From Actinobacteria bacterium OV450 (GTDB taxonomy: Bacteria; Actinomycetota; Actinomycetes; Streptomycetales; Streptomycetaceae): a stretch of 40,263 nt of DNA. The notes under the pieces were generated by a model. The model was given only the letters and a program-made list of their open reading frames with translations. It made no database searches and was not told the DNA's origin. Position numbers and translations under genes: made by a program. Below are positions 31,724-38,902 of this stretch, in pieces. Numbering within the stretch: position 1 is the first letter of the stretch; each line of letters opens with the position of its first letter. The DNA lies in assembly GCA_001298555.1 (NCBI GenBank), contig LJCW01000349.1:1-40263 (forward strand), given 5' to 3'.

Positions 31724-32050
31724 TCAGGCCGCCGTCGGGGCGCCGTCCGCGTCGACGCCGTCGGCCCGGACGGCGCCCCCATGGACGCCGTCCGGGTGGA
31801 GGCCGTCCGCGTGGAGGCCGTCCGCGTGGAGGCCGTCCGCGTCCGCGCCCGGCCGGGCGGCGCTCATCCGTTCGCGGGCCGAAACCAGCGCGGCGTCGAT
31901 GTCACGGGTCCCGGTCGACACGCACAGCGTGTAGACCACGTCCTCCAGCCGCTGCCGCACCGCGTCCCGACGCTCTCCGGCCCGGAGCCGTGCCACGGTC
32001 TCGTACTCCTCCACCAGACGCGCCAGCACCGCAGGGTGAGCCATCAGCAC
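31724..32050 (-). CDS. DUF5133 domain protein with repetitive tail
   Basis: 108 residues. Residues 1-70 match the DUF5133 pattern of Streptomyces (MLMAHPAVLARLVEEYETVA, VRQRLEDVVYTLCVSTGTRD, IDAALVSARERM). The last ~38 residues are a low-complexity run of the type A-DGLH/V, encoded by a 15-bp tandem repeat. GTG 32050 is chosen because AAGGAG lies 7 nt upstream; an ATG two codons later is possible. Function unknown. Confidence 0.82.
   Translation of the reverse strand: MLMAHPAVLARLVEEYETVARLRAGERRDAVRQRLEDVVYTLCVSTGTRDIDAALVSARERMSAARPGADADGLHADGLHADGLHPDGVHGGAVRADGVDADGAPTAA
31780..31850 (-). repeat. 15-bp tandem repeat in the DUF5133 gene tail
   Basis: On the plus strand GTGGAGGCCGTCCGC recurs in tandem at about 31797-31841 with degenerate units on each side. 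On the coding strand it gives ADGLH-ADGLH-ADGLH-PDGVH. Units are in frame and near identical, suggesting recent expansion. Confidence 0.8.
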
Positions 32051-32406
32051 GATCTCGCTCCTTCACACATGGCCTTCACGGGGCCGGGACGTCACCTGCG
32101 CCTCGTGTGCCCCGCGCCGGGCCTCCCATGCGCCCCACGCGTCGAACTGGCCGACAGTGCGCGGTGGTTGCGGCGGAATCCGAGATCGCATCCGGCTCGG
32201 GCCGGACACCGGCCGGGACGTCCTCCGGTGCGGGCCGCCGGACGGGGCGCAGCCGTTCGGCGGCCGCCCCGGCCTGGCCAAGTCCCGCCCGGTACGCAGG
32301 AGTCCACTTCGCCGGTCGCCCATGTCGGAGCCGGGCGTTTCGCATTCCACGTCCGTCCCCGCCCGCAGGGCACCGTCCATGTACCGCCGCCCCCGGACCG
32401 GGACGG
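32051..32406. other. Gene-poor stretch, nothing recognised
   Basis: Several open frames exist here on both strands, but none has a convincing start, consistent codon use or a recognisable domain. The DUF5133 ribosome-binding site is at its left edge and the PRC-barrel terminator just beyond its right edge. Confidence 0.4.
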
Positions 32407-32447
32407 GCGGCTCCGGGGTCCGCCGCCAGGTCGGTCCCCGGAGCCGC
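32407..32447 (-). terminator. 12-bp hairpin after the PRC-barrel gene
   Basis: GCGGCTCCGGGG (32407-32418) pairs perfectly with CCCCGGAGCCGC (32436-32447) around a 17-nt loop, 40 nt beyond the PRC-barrel stop codon. Confidence 0.65.
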
Positions 32448-32487
32448 ACCGCCCGCCTGACGGCGCCGGGGTCAGGCGCCGGCCGGA

Positions 32488-32862
32488 TCAGACGGGGCCT
32501 GCGCCGAACGGTCCGCCGACGCCGTAGCCGTAGTACGTACCGATGTCGCCGCGGTATCCGGGGTCCTGGAGGTGCTTCTCGCGGTGGAACTCCGGAGCGT
32601 TCTTGATCTGCTCCTTCGTCCGGTCGACGTAGATCCTCTCGTCCTCCACGTCGATGCGGGAGACGGTGCCGGCCGGGAGGAGGACCTCCTTGCCGAAGAT
32701 CCACGGTCCGGTGTCCACCACGATGTACGCGGAGCCGGCCTCGTCGGAGTGCTTGTCCACCTTGCCGATGCCTCCGTCGGCCGCCTCGACCTTGAATCCC
32801 GTCAGGTCGATGCCCTCCCGGCGGCCCGAGGTCTCGCGGTAGCCCCACACGTCGTCCGTCAT
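32488..32862 (-). CDS. PRC-barrel domain protein
   Basis: 124 residues. After MTDDVWGYRETSGRREGI the PRC-barrel begins: DLTGFKVEAADGGIGKVDKH, GSAYIVVDTGPWIFGKEVLL, PAGTVSRIDVEDERIYVDRT. A tail then reads KNAPEFHREKHLQDPGYRGD and ends in Gly/Tyr-rich GTYYGYGVGGPFGAG. PRC-barrels bind RNA or proteins; single-domain versions of this size are common and poorly characterised in Streptomyces and are often seen among stress genes. ATG follows GGAGGG with 7-nt spacing. Confidence 0.9.
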   Translation of the reverse strand: MTDDVWGYRETSGRREGIDLTGFKVEAADGGIGKVDKHSDEAGSAYIVVDTGPWIFGKEVLLPAGTVSRIDVEDERIYVDRTKEQIKNAPEFHREKHLQDPGYRGDIGTYYGYGVGGPFGAGPV

Positions 32863-32972
32863 GAAAATGCCCTCCACGTGGTTGGGTCGGATTCTCGTGA
32901 CGGCTCGCCTGCCCCTCGGATGCGGTCTCACACCCCCGTCCGCCGCCCCCATCCGCCGGCTGACACCCGCCG

Positions 32973-33674
32973 TTATGCGGGTGCGTCGCTCGCCACGGTG
33001 TCGGCGCAGCCCGGGTGACCCCAGCGGGCGCCGAGCTTGCTGATCTGGTCACCTGCCGCGTACGACCTCCCGCAGGGGCAGCTACCGGGGAACTTCGCCT
33101 TGATGGAGCCCCGGCTGCGCGCGGGCCTCCTGGCTCCGGCGGCGGTTGCGGGCTTGGTACGGGGCGCGGAGGCGCGGGCGGGTGCGGGAACGGGAAGCGA
33201 CGCGGCGCCGAGGGCCGTGCCGGCCGCCTCCTGGCTGACGGCGGCGTCGCTGGCGGCCTGGTCGGCGATGGCGTTCAGCAGGTCGCCGTCCTCACGGTGG
33301 GCCGGAACGTAGCGGAATTCGACGTCCCGGTCGGCCAGCAGTGCGTCGATCTGCTCCACGAGCTCCCGGTTGGCGACGGGTTTGCCGGCCGCGGTCCTCC
33401 ACCCGTTGCGCTTCCAGGCGGGCAGCCACTGGGTCACCGCCTTCATGGCGTACTGGGAGTCCATCCGGACCTCGACGGCCGTCCCGGGGTCCAGGGACTC
33501 CAGCAGCCGCTGGAGGGCGGTGAGCTCGCCGACGTTGTTGGTGGCCCGGCCGAGCGGCCCGGCCTCCCAGCGCTCGGGGCGGCCCTGCGAGTCGGCGATG
33601 ACCCACGCCCAGGCTGCCGGTCCGGGGTTTCCCTTCGCCGCGCCGTCGCAGGCGGCAATGATGCGATCAGACAT
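32973..33674 (-). CDS. rnhA: Ribonuclease HI with C-terminal zinc-binding-like extension
   Basis: 233 residues. Residues 1-150 are an RNase HI domain with catalytic acidic residues in IIAACDGAAKGNPGPAAW, NNVGELTALQRLLES, VEVRMDSQYAMKAVTQW and AHREDGDLLNAIADQAA. It should cleave RNA in RNA-DNA hybrids. A linker rich in Ala, Pro and Lys follows. The last ~45 residues (KFPGSCPCGRSYAAGDQISK, then RWGHPGCA) contain Cys and His residues suited to a small zinc site. ATG 33674 is used; the G-run directly before it is a poor ribosome-binding site, so an upstream GTG may be the true start. Confidence 0.9.
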   Translation of the reverse strand: MSDRIIAACDGAAKGNPGPAAWAWVIADSQGRPERWEAGPLGRATNNVGELTALQRLLESLDPGTAVEVRMDSQYAMKAVTQWLPAWKRNGWRTAAGKPVANRELVEQIDALLADRDVEFRYVPAHREDGDLLNAIADQAASDAAVSQEAAGTALGAASLPVPAPARASAPRTKPATAAGARRPARSRGSIKAKFPGSCPCGRSYAAGDQISKLGARWGHPGCADTVASDAPA

Positions 33675-33854
33675 CCCCCGATCATGCACCACACCCACGC
33701 CGGAGCGAATTCGTCTCCGAGCGGCGGCGCATACCGCCTGGTCCGCAGGAAATCGGACATCGGTCCGAGGGGGTGCCGGCCGCCGGTCGGCAGGCCGGGT
33801 GCCCGCCCGGCGCGCCGCCCGCGCCGACGGCGGCGAGCCGGGCCGCCCCACGGC

Positions 33855-34808
33855 CTAGTTGTGTTGTCCGGGCAGGTTGGTGCCGCGGCTGGCGGGTGTT
33901 TGGCCGCCGATGCCGGTGTGGGGTCGGTGGTAGTTGTACCAGTCGATCCAGTCGGTGAACGCGTCCTACCGTTCCCGGTCTGAGGTGTAGGGCCGGTGGT
34001 AGGCCCATTCCTCGAGCAGGGTGCGGTGGAAGCGTTCGACCTTGCCGTTGGTCTGGGGGCGCCAGGGCCTGGTCCATCGTGGCTGGATGCCGAGGTCGCG
34101 GCAGGTCTGGCGCCAGGTGTTCTTGGTGTAGGCCCAGGCGTTGTCGGTCAGGACGCGTTCGACCGTGATGCCCAGCGATGCGAAGTGGGCGGTTGCCCGT
34201 GCCAGGAAGGCGGCGCAGGTCGGGGCGGTCTCGTCGGGCAGGTCTTCGGTGTAGGCGAGGCGGGTGTGGTCGTCGAGGGCGGTGTGCAGGTAGGCCCAGC
34301 CGGCGCCGGTCTTGTTGCGGCGGCCTTCGGCCCTGCCGAGGGCCTGGTGGCCGCCGCCGTCGGGGATCCGGCCGAGTTTCTTGACGTCGATGTGGACGAG
34401 TTCGCCCGGACGGGCCCTTTCGTAGCGGCGGATGGGCTCGCCGGTGGCCCGGTCCAGGGTGGCCAGGGGCGGCATGCCGTGGCGGGTCAGGATGCGGTGG
34501 GCGGTCGAGGCCGCGATCCCGCAGCGGGCGGCGAGCCGTAGAGGCCCGATCCGGTGCTCGCGCCGCAGCCGCAGGACCTGTTCCTCCACCGTCGCGGCCG
34601 TACTGGCGGGCTGGCGGTGGGGGCGGCTGGAGCGGTCACTCATTCCGGCGACACCCAGCGTGCGGTAGCGGCCGGCCCAGCGGGCGGCGGTGGTGTGGCT
34701 GACCTGGAAGCGTTCCGCGGCCCGCCGCACGGGCCAGCCGTCGTCCACGACACAGCGGGCGAGTCGCAGTCGTCCGGTCTCGGTCAGCGGGGCATTACGG
34801 TGGACCAC
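33855..34808 (-). pseudogene. IS481-family transposase with premature amber stop
   Basis: The GTG at 34808 follows GAGGAGG. The protein has an N-terminal helix-turn-helix (GRLRLARCVVDDGWPVRRAA, VSHTTAARWAGRYR) and an rve/DDE domain with ELVHIDVKKLG, VLTDNAWAYTKN and PQTNGKVERFHRTLLEEWAY, so the catalytic triad is intact. The frame stops at TAG 33968-33966 after 280 residues. Beyond it, in frame, 36 more residues continue (AFTDWIDWYNYHRPHTGIGG onward) to a TAG made by the target duplication. A single CAG-to-TAG change would explain this. Activity of the shortened protein is doubtful. Confidence 0.85.
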
Positions 34809-34916
34809 GAGGGCCTCCTCGGATCGATGTAGATGTCGCAATCCACACCGAACCGGGAGGCCCTCACCCATTTCAAGCACCCAGCACGCGTGTCACCAAC
34901 GTCCCGAGACAACACA
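33860..34916. mobile_element. IS481-type insertion sequence, 1057 bp
   Basis: The ends are imperfect inverted repeats: left TGTGTTGTCCGGGCAGG, right end read inward TGTGTTGTCTCGGGACG, 19 of 23 positions identical. Both sides carry CCTAGT (33854-33859 and 34917-34922), a 6-bp target duplication that fits the NCTAGN preference known for IS481. One transposase gene fills the element. It landed at the TAG stop codon of the 34918 gene without disrupting that gene. Confidence 0.9.
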
Positions 34917-34917
34917 C

Positions 34918-35154
34918 CTAGTGCGGAGTCCAGGTGAACTTGCCGCCGCCGACCCACCGCACGACGTCCAGGTCGTCGAGGTCGTGGATCGGGATCCCGG
35001 CCTCCGCGGCGATCAGCAGCACGTCCGTCATCGACGTCGCCCTGCCGGTGAACTCTCCGTCGACCTCCACGATGCGAAAGGGCGGGTTGCCCGGTTGAAC
35101 GCCCAGCACGGTGATCCGCGCCGGGGAGATGTGAGGTGCCGAGCCTTCGGTCAT
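34918..35154 (-). CDS. Hypothetical protein next to the IS element
   Basis: 78 residues, no family recognised. The middle reads RIVEVDGEFTGRATSMTDVL, then LIAAEAGIPIHDLDDLDVVR, and the end WVGGGKFTWTPH. This beta-helix-beta style is small and acidic, with no membrane segment. Its TAG stop is the CTAG of the IS target site, so the element inserted exactly at its end and left the coding sequence whole. The region before the ATG has no clear ribosome-binding site, so the start is uncertain. Confidence 0.6.
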   Translation of the reverse strand: MTEGSAPHISPARITVLGVQPGNPPFRIVEVDGEFTGRATSMTDVLLIAAEAGIPIHDLDDLDVVRWVGGGKFTWTPH

Positions 35155-35269
35155 GGGCAGACGGTTCCACGCCGGGGCCGGTCAGGGGCGCGGCGACACG
35201 CCCGCATCGCGTTCGTGCCAACAGGTGGTCGCAGGTGCCGGGCTCCTCCTGCCGCGGTACGGGTAGGTC

Positions 35270-35839
35270 ATGGCGCAGAAGCGGGACAAGGCGAGTGACG
35301 GGGCCGGCGGGCGGCCGAAGCAGCGCGGAGCCACGTCCGCCGCGCTCGCGGGGGCGTTGATCGGCGCCCTGGCGGGTCTCACGGGAAGCACGCTGGCCTT
35401 TTTCGAAGCCAAGGACACGCACAGCCGCGAGGCCGCCGCGCGGCGGGCGGACATCCGGCGGGCGGCCTACGTCGAACTCTCGGCGAGCACGAACCGGTTC
35501 GTACAGCAGGCCACCCAGCTGCTGAAGACGAGTCTGGACCCGGCCAGGACCGCGAACGACCGGCAGCGCGTGTTCGAGGACGCGTACGCACCGGCCAACA
35601 CGGAACTCGCGCAGGCCCTCACGACCGTCCGCCTCGTGGCGACGCACGAGGGCAGGCGGGACCTGGAGCGGGTCGGTTCCCTCTCCACCCGGGTGGGAGA
35701 GCTGGCGACGGCCCGGGTGGGCCAGGGCCCTGAGGGCGTCGACGCACACAAGACCGCCTCCGCGTTCACCGGGGCGGTGGACCAGCAGCTGGCCGCGTTG
35801 CAGACGTTCCTGGACCGGGCCGCCGGCGACGCACTGTAG
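35270..35839 (+). CDS. Hypothetical membrane-anchored protein
   Basis: 189 residues with a basic N-terminus (MAQKRDKASDG then RPKQRG), one hydrophobic helix at about 24-45 (SAALAGALIGALAGLTGSTL) and a long charged, helical remainder (HSREAAARRADIRRAAYVEL, VFEDAYAPANTELAQALTTV, FTGAVDQQLAALQTFLDRA). This suggests a membrane anchor with a four-helix-like soluble domain. A GGTAGG precedes the ATG. I do not recognise a family. The 35155-35269 gap shows nothing convincing. Confidence 0.75.
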   Translation: MAQKRDKASDGAGGRPKQRGATSAALAGALIGALAGLTGSTLAFFEAKDTHSREAAARRADIRRAAYVELSASTNRFVQQATQLLKTSLDPARTANDRQRVFEDAYAPANTELAQALTTVRLVATHEGRRDLERVGSLSTRVGELATARVGQGPEGVDAHKTASAFTGAVDQQLAALQTFLDRAAGDAL

Positions 35840-35919
35840 CGGGCTGCGGGCTCCGGGCTGCCGGCTCCGGGCCGCCGCGCCGATTGCGGGGCGGCGGCGA
35901 CGGCCGCATAGTCCGAGGT

Positions 35920-37284
35920 ATGGACGCGCGTGACAAGGCGCTCCGACGGGCGTACGCGCATGCCGCCCGGTGGCTGGCGAGCCTGGACGACCGGCCGGTT
36001 CCCGCCCGCGCTTCGGTCGACGAGATCGTGCGCGCGCTGGGTGCCGGGCTGCCCGACGGTCCGAGCCCGCCGGCCGATGTCGTCGACCTGCTGGCCACCG
36101 CCTGCGAACCGGGCCTCACCGCGTTCCCCGGCGGGCGCTTCTACGGGTTCGTGATCGGCGGCACCGAGCCGGCCGCACTGGCCGCGGACTGGCTCGTCAG
36201 CGCGTGGGACCAGAACTGTGTGATGCGCGCCGTCTCGCCCGCTTACGCGGCGGTGGAGGACGTGGCCGGCGGATGGCTGCTCGATCTGCTCGGGCTGCCC
36301 GGTGCCAGCGCCGTCGGGTTCACCACGGGCGCCGCGATGGCGAACTTCACGTGCCTCGCCGCCGGGCGCGACGCCGTGTTGCGCCGCGCGGGCCGGGACG
36401 TCGCCCGCGACGGCCTCGCAGGCGGGCCGGCGGTGCGCGTCCTCGTCGGCGAGGACCGTCACGTCACCGTCGACCTGGCGCTGCGCCACCTCGGGCTGGG
36501 CAGCCCGGAGCCGGTGGCGGCGGACGGCCAGGGACGTATCGTGCCGGAGGCACTGCGGAACGCGCTGGCGGCCGGCGGGCCGGGGCCGACGATCGTCGTC
36601 CTGCAGGCCGGGGACATCCATTCCGGCGCGTTCGACCCCTTCGGCGAGGCGGTCCGAGCCGCCCGCGCGTCCGGGGCTTGGGTGCACGTGGACGGCGCGT
36701 TCGGCCTGTGGGCCGCCGCCTCCCCGCGGTACGCGCACCTGACGGCGGGCTGCTCGGACGCCGACTCCTGGGCGACGGACGCCCACAAGACCCTGAACGT
36801 GCCCTACGACTGCGGGCTGGCGATCGTGCGCGACCCGACCGCGCTGCGGGCCGCGATGGGCGTGCACGGCGACTACCTGATCCGGCACGAGCACGGCGAC
36901 CCCAGCGACAAGGTCCCCGAACTCTCCCGGCGCGGCCGGGCCTTCACCGTGTGGGCCGCGCTCAGGTCCTTCGGCCGGTCGGGGGTGGCCGACCTCGTCG
37001 AGCGGCTGTGCCGGCACGCCTCCGCGTTCGCCTCGGGCATCGACGCGATCGACGGCGCGAGGATCCTCAACGACGTGGTGTTCACGCAGGTGTGCGCCGA
37101 GTTCGGCGGCGACGAACGCACCGAGCGGGTGCTCGCCCGGCTGCTCGCCGACGGCACGGCGTGGATCAGCGGCTCGACGTGGCGCGGCCGTCGCGTCATG
37201 CGGATCTCGGTGAGCAACTGGTCGACGACGGACGAGGACGTGGCCCGCACCCTCACCGCGGTCCGTCGCGCGGCGGCCGGCTGA
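35920..37284 (+). CDS. PLP-dependent decarboxylase/aminotransferase (group II decarboxylase fold)
   Basis: 454 residues of fold-type I. It shows FYGFVIGGTEPAALAADWLV, FTTGAAMANFTCLAAGRDAV, VLVGEDRHVTVDLALRHLGL (His that stacks on PLP), VHVDGAFGLWAAASPRYAHL (Asp that binds the pyridine N) and DSWATDAHKTLNVPYDCG, in which the Lys forms the Schiff base. All catalytic residues are present. The order resembles pyridoxal-dependent amino-acid decarboxylases (glutamate, tyrosine or aromatic type). Substrate cannot be told. ATG 35920 (MDARDKALRRAYAHA) is chosen as the conserved start; only a weak GAGG precedes it. No pathway neighbours. Confidence 0.9.
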   Translation: MDARDKALRRAYAHAARWLASLDDRPVPARASVDEIVRALGAGLPDGPSPPADVVDLLATACEPGLTAFPGGRFYGFVIGGTEPAALAADWLVSAWDQNCVMRAVSPAYAAVEDVAGGWLLDLLGLPGASAVGFTTGAAMANFTCLAAGRDAVLRRAGRDVARDGLAGGPAVRVLVGEDRHVTVDLALRHLGLGSPEPVAADGQGRIVPEALRNALAAGGPGPTIVVLQAGDIHSGAFDPFGEAVRAARASGAWVHVDGAFGLWAAASPRYAHLTAGCSDADSWATDAHKTLNVPYDCGLAIVRDPTALRAAMGVHGDYLIRHEHGDPSDKVPELSRRGRAFTVWAALRSFGRSGVADLVERLCRHASAFASGIDAIDGARILNDVVFTQVCAEFGGDERTERVLARLLADGTAWISGSTWRGRRVMRISVSNWSTTDEDVARTLTAVRRAAAG

Positions 37285-37319
37285 GCGCGCGGCCCCGGTC
37301 CGGCGGGGTCCGGCGGGTT

Positions 37320-37335
37320 CGCGGGGAAGCCCGCG
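37320..37335 (+). terminator. Small hairpin after the decarboxylase gene
   Basis: CGCGGG (37320-37325) pairs with CCCGCG (37330-37335) around GAAG, 36 nt after the stop codon. Short, so only a possible terminator. Confidence 0.4.
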
Positions 37336-37420
37336 GCCGACGGGCCACACGGGGGACCCGCCGTGCGCCGTCGGGGCGTCCTGGCCGCGACCCGGCGGGG
37401 CGTTGGCCAGACTGATCGGG

Positions 37421-38641
37421 ATGACCGCCACGACGGAACCCGCCGGACCGTCCCGCCGCGGCCGGTACCGGGCTCTGCTGCCTCCGTGCGTCGCCTGGCT
37501 GGTCACTAACCTCGTCACCTGGCTGGTCGCGACGGCTTCCGTCGCCGGTGACGGGTCCGCCGTACGGTACTGGTCCACGGACAGCCGCCGGCGCTGGGAC
37601 TCCGAGCACTACCTGTCCATCGCCCGGACCGGGTACGAGATGTTCCGGTGCCGGGAGCGCTACCCCGACTTTCCCGATGTCGTGTGCGGAAACGTCGCCT
37701 GGTTTCCCGGGTATCCCATGGGGATCCGGGCGCTTTCCGCCACCGGGCTCTCCTACGAGACGGCGGCCGTCGTCATCTCGGAGGCGTCCCTGTTCGGGAT
37801 GTTCGCGGTGCTGTGGTGGCTGCTCGGCGCCCGGCTCAGCCGGGCCTCCTGCCTCACCCTCGCCGTCGCCTGCGTCTTCCCGGGCGGCGTCTACTTCCAC
37901 GCGGTCTTCCCGATCGCCCTCGGCACGCTGGCCCTGCTCGTGTGTGTCGTCGGGGTGCAGCGCGGTTCCTGGGGCGTCGCCGCCGCCGGTGGTTTCGTCG
38001 CGGCCTCCTGCCATCTCGTGGGCGCTGCCGCCGCCGGGATGCTGCTGCTCAGCGCGTTCTTCGCGTGGCGGGCGGACACGTGGCCGGTCCGCTTCGGCAA
38101 GGCCGGGTCGTCCGCGGCCCTCGCCGCGTGCGGCGTGCTCTGGGCGAAATGGCTGATGTGGCGGGCCACGGGCCGCTGGAACGCGTACGAGACCATCCAG
38201 GCGTCCAGTTACGGGCAGGGCGGACTGCGCCAGCCCTTCGCCGAAATGACGAAGGCCTACGATTTCCCGTTCAAGGACTGGTACACGCCCGAGGGCCACC
38301 TGCCGTGGCTGGTGGAGCACGCCCTCACCGCGCACAGGACCCAGCTCTGGCTCGACGTCCTGTTCATCGTGCTCGTCGTGGCGACCGCCGCGGTTCTGCT
38401 CGTCCGCAACCACCGGCTCGACGTCGAGGAGTGGGCCGCTCTGATCCTCACGGTGACGATCTTCCTGCTGCCGTTCTTCGCCGGCGCGGAGATGTCGTGG
38501 TACCGCAACCATGCGCAGATGTTCGTGGGACTCGTCCTCGTCCGGCGCATGTCCCCGTGGATCCAGGTACCCCTGCTGCTGCTCTGCTCGGTCCAGTACG
38601 CCCTCCTGGCGTCGATGTTCTTCGCCGGGGTGCTGGTGTGA
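37421..38641 (+). CDS. Polytopic membrane protein, mannosyltransferase (PIG-V-like) family
   Basis: 406 residues with about nine to ten hydrophobic helices. The first extracytoplasmic loop holds RRRWDSEHYLSIARTGYEMF, the Asp-containing motif of GT-C enzymes such as PIG-V-like mannosyltransferases, followed by VAWFPGYPMGIRALSATGLS. It would use a lipid-linked sugar donor outside the membrane. ATG 37421 is used; an in-frame TTG at 37403 is less likely. No glycosylation genes sit beside it, so acceptor and sugar are unknown. A GAAAGT/ACTTTC hairpin overlaps the end of the gene. Confidence 0.8.
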   Translation: MTATTEPAGPSRRGRYRALLPPCVAWLVTNLVTWLVATASVAGDGSAVRYWSTDSRRRWDSEHYLSIARTGYEMFRCRERYPDFPDVVCGNVAWFPGYPMGIRALSATGLSYETAAVVISEASLFGMFAVLWWLLGARLSRASCLTLAVACVFPGGVYFHAVFPIALGTLALLVCVVGVQRGSWGVAAAGGFVAASCHLVGAAAAGMLLLSAFFAWRADTWPVRFGKAGSSAALAACGVLWAKWLMWRATGRWNAYETIQASSYGQGGLRQPFAEMTKAYDFPFKDWYTPEGHLPWLVEHALTAHRTQLWLDVLFIVLVVATAAVLLVRNHRLDVEEWAALILTVTIFLLPFFAGAEMSWYRNHAQMFVGLVLVRRMSPWIQVPLLLLCSVQYALLASMFFAGVLV

Positions 38642-38714
38642 AAGTGCAAAGACTTTCCCAAGCCGGGATCGCGGGAACGCCCCCCACTCCGCTTCCCCTG
38701 GGGGTAAATGTCGC

Positions 38715-38821
38715 CTATGTACGGACATAGTGCGCAAATTCCTTCGCGTGACGGAGCTCATTCTGTGTGCATGGCCATTGCTCGCCCCGATTGCGTTTGC
38801 GCATAGTTGCCGGTGCTATGC
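38715..38821 (+). promoter_or_regulatory. Paired inverted repeats and possible promoter before the flavoprotein gene
   Basis: The 261-bp gap is less GC-rich than its surroundings. It holds CTATGT-ACGG-ACATAG (38715-38730) and GCATAG-N9-CTATGC (38801-38821). Both use the half-site CTATG, so one regulator could bind the two. TTGCTC (from 38779) and CATAGT (from 38802) are a possible -35/-10 pair. No known iron or redox box is matched. Confidence 0.4.
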
Positions 38822-38902
38822 CCCAGCAGCACCGAGCGAAACGGACCCCGGCATGACCTTCCCGCCCACTCCGCCATGCGCTCCCGGCCCGGGGCGGCGC
38901 AG

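Noticed and set aside
35241..35266. GGCT-N16-GGGTAG, a SigB-type match before the 35270 gene
   Set aside because: The -10 ends 4 nt before the ATG, so transcription would start inside the gene.
38639..38658. GAAAGT/ACTTTC hairpin at the end of the mannosyltransferase-like gene
   Set aside because: Only six mostly A-T pairs, much weaker than the other terminators here.
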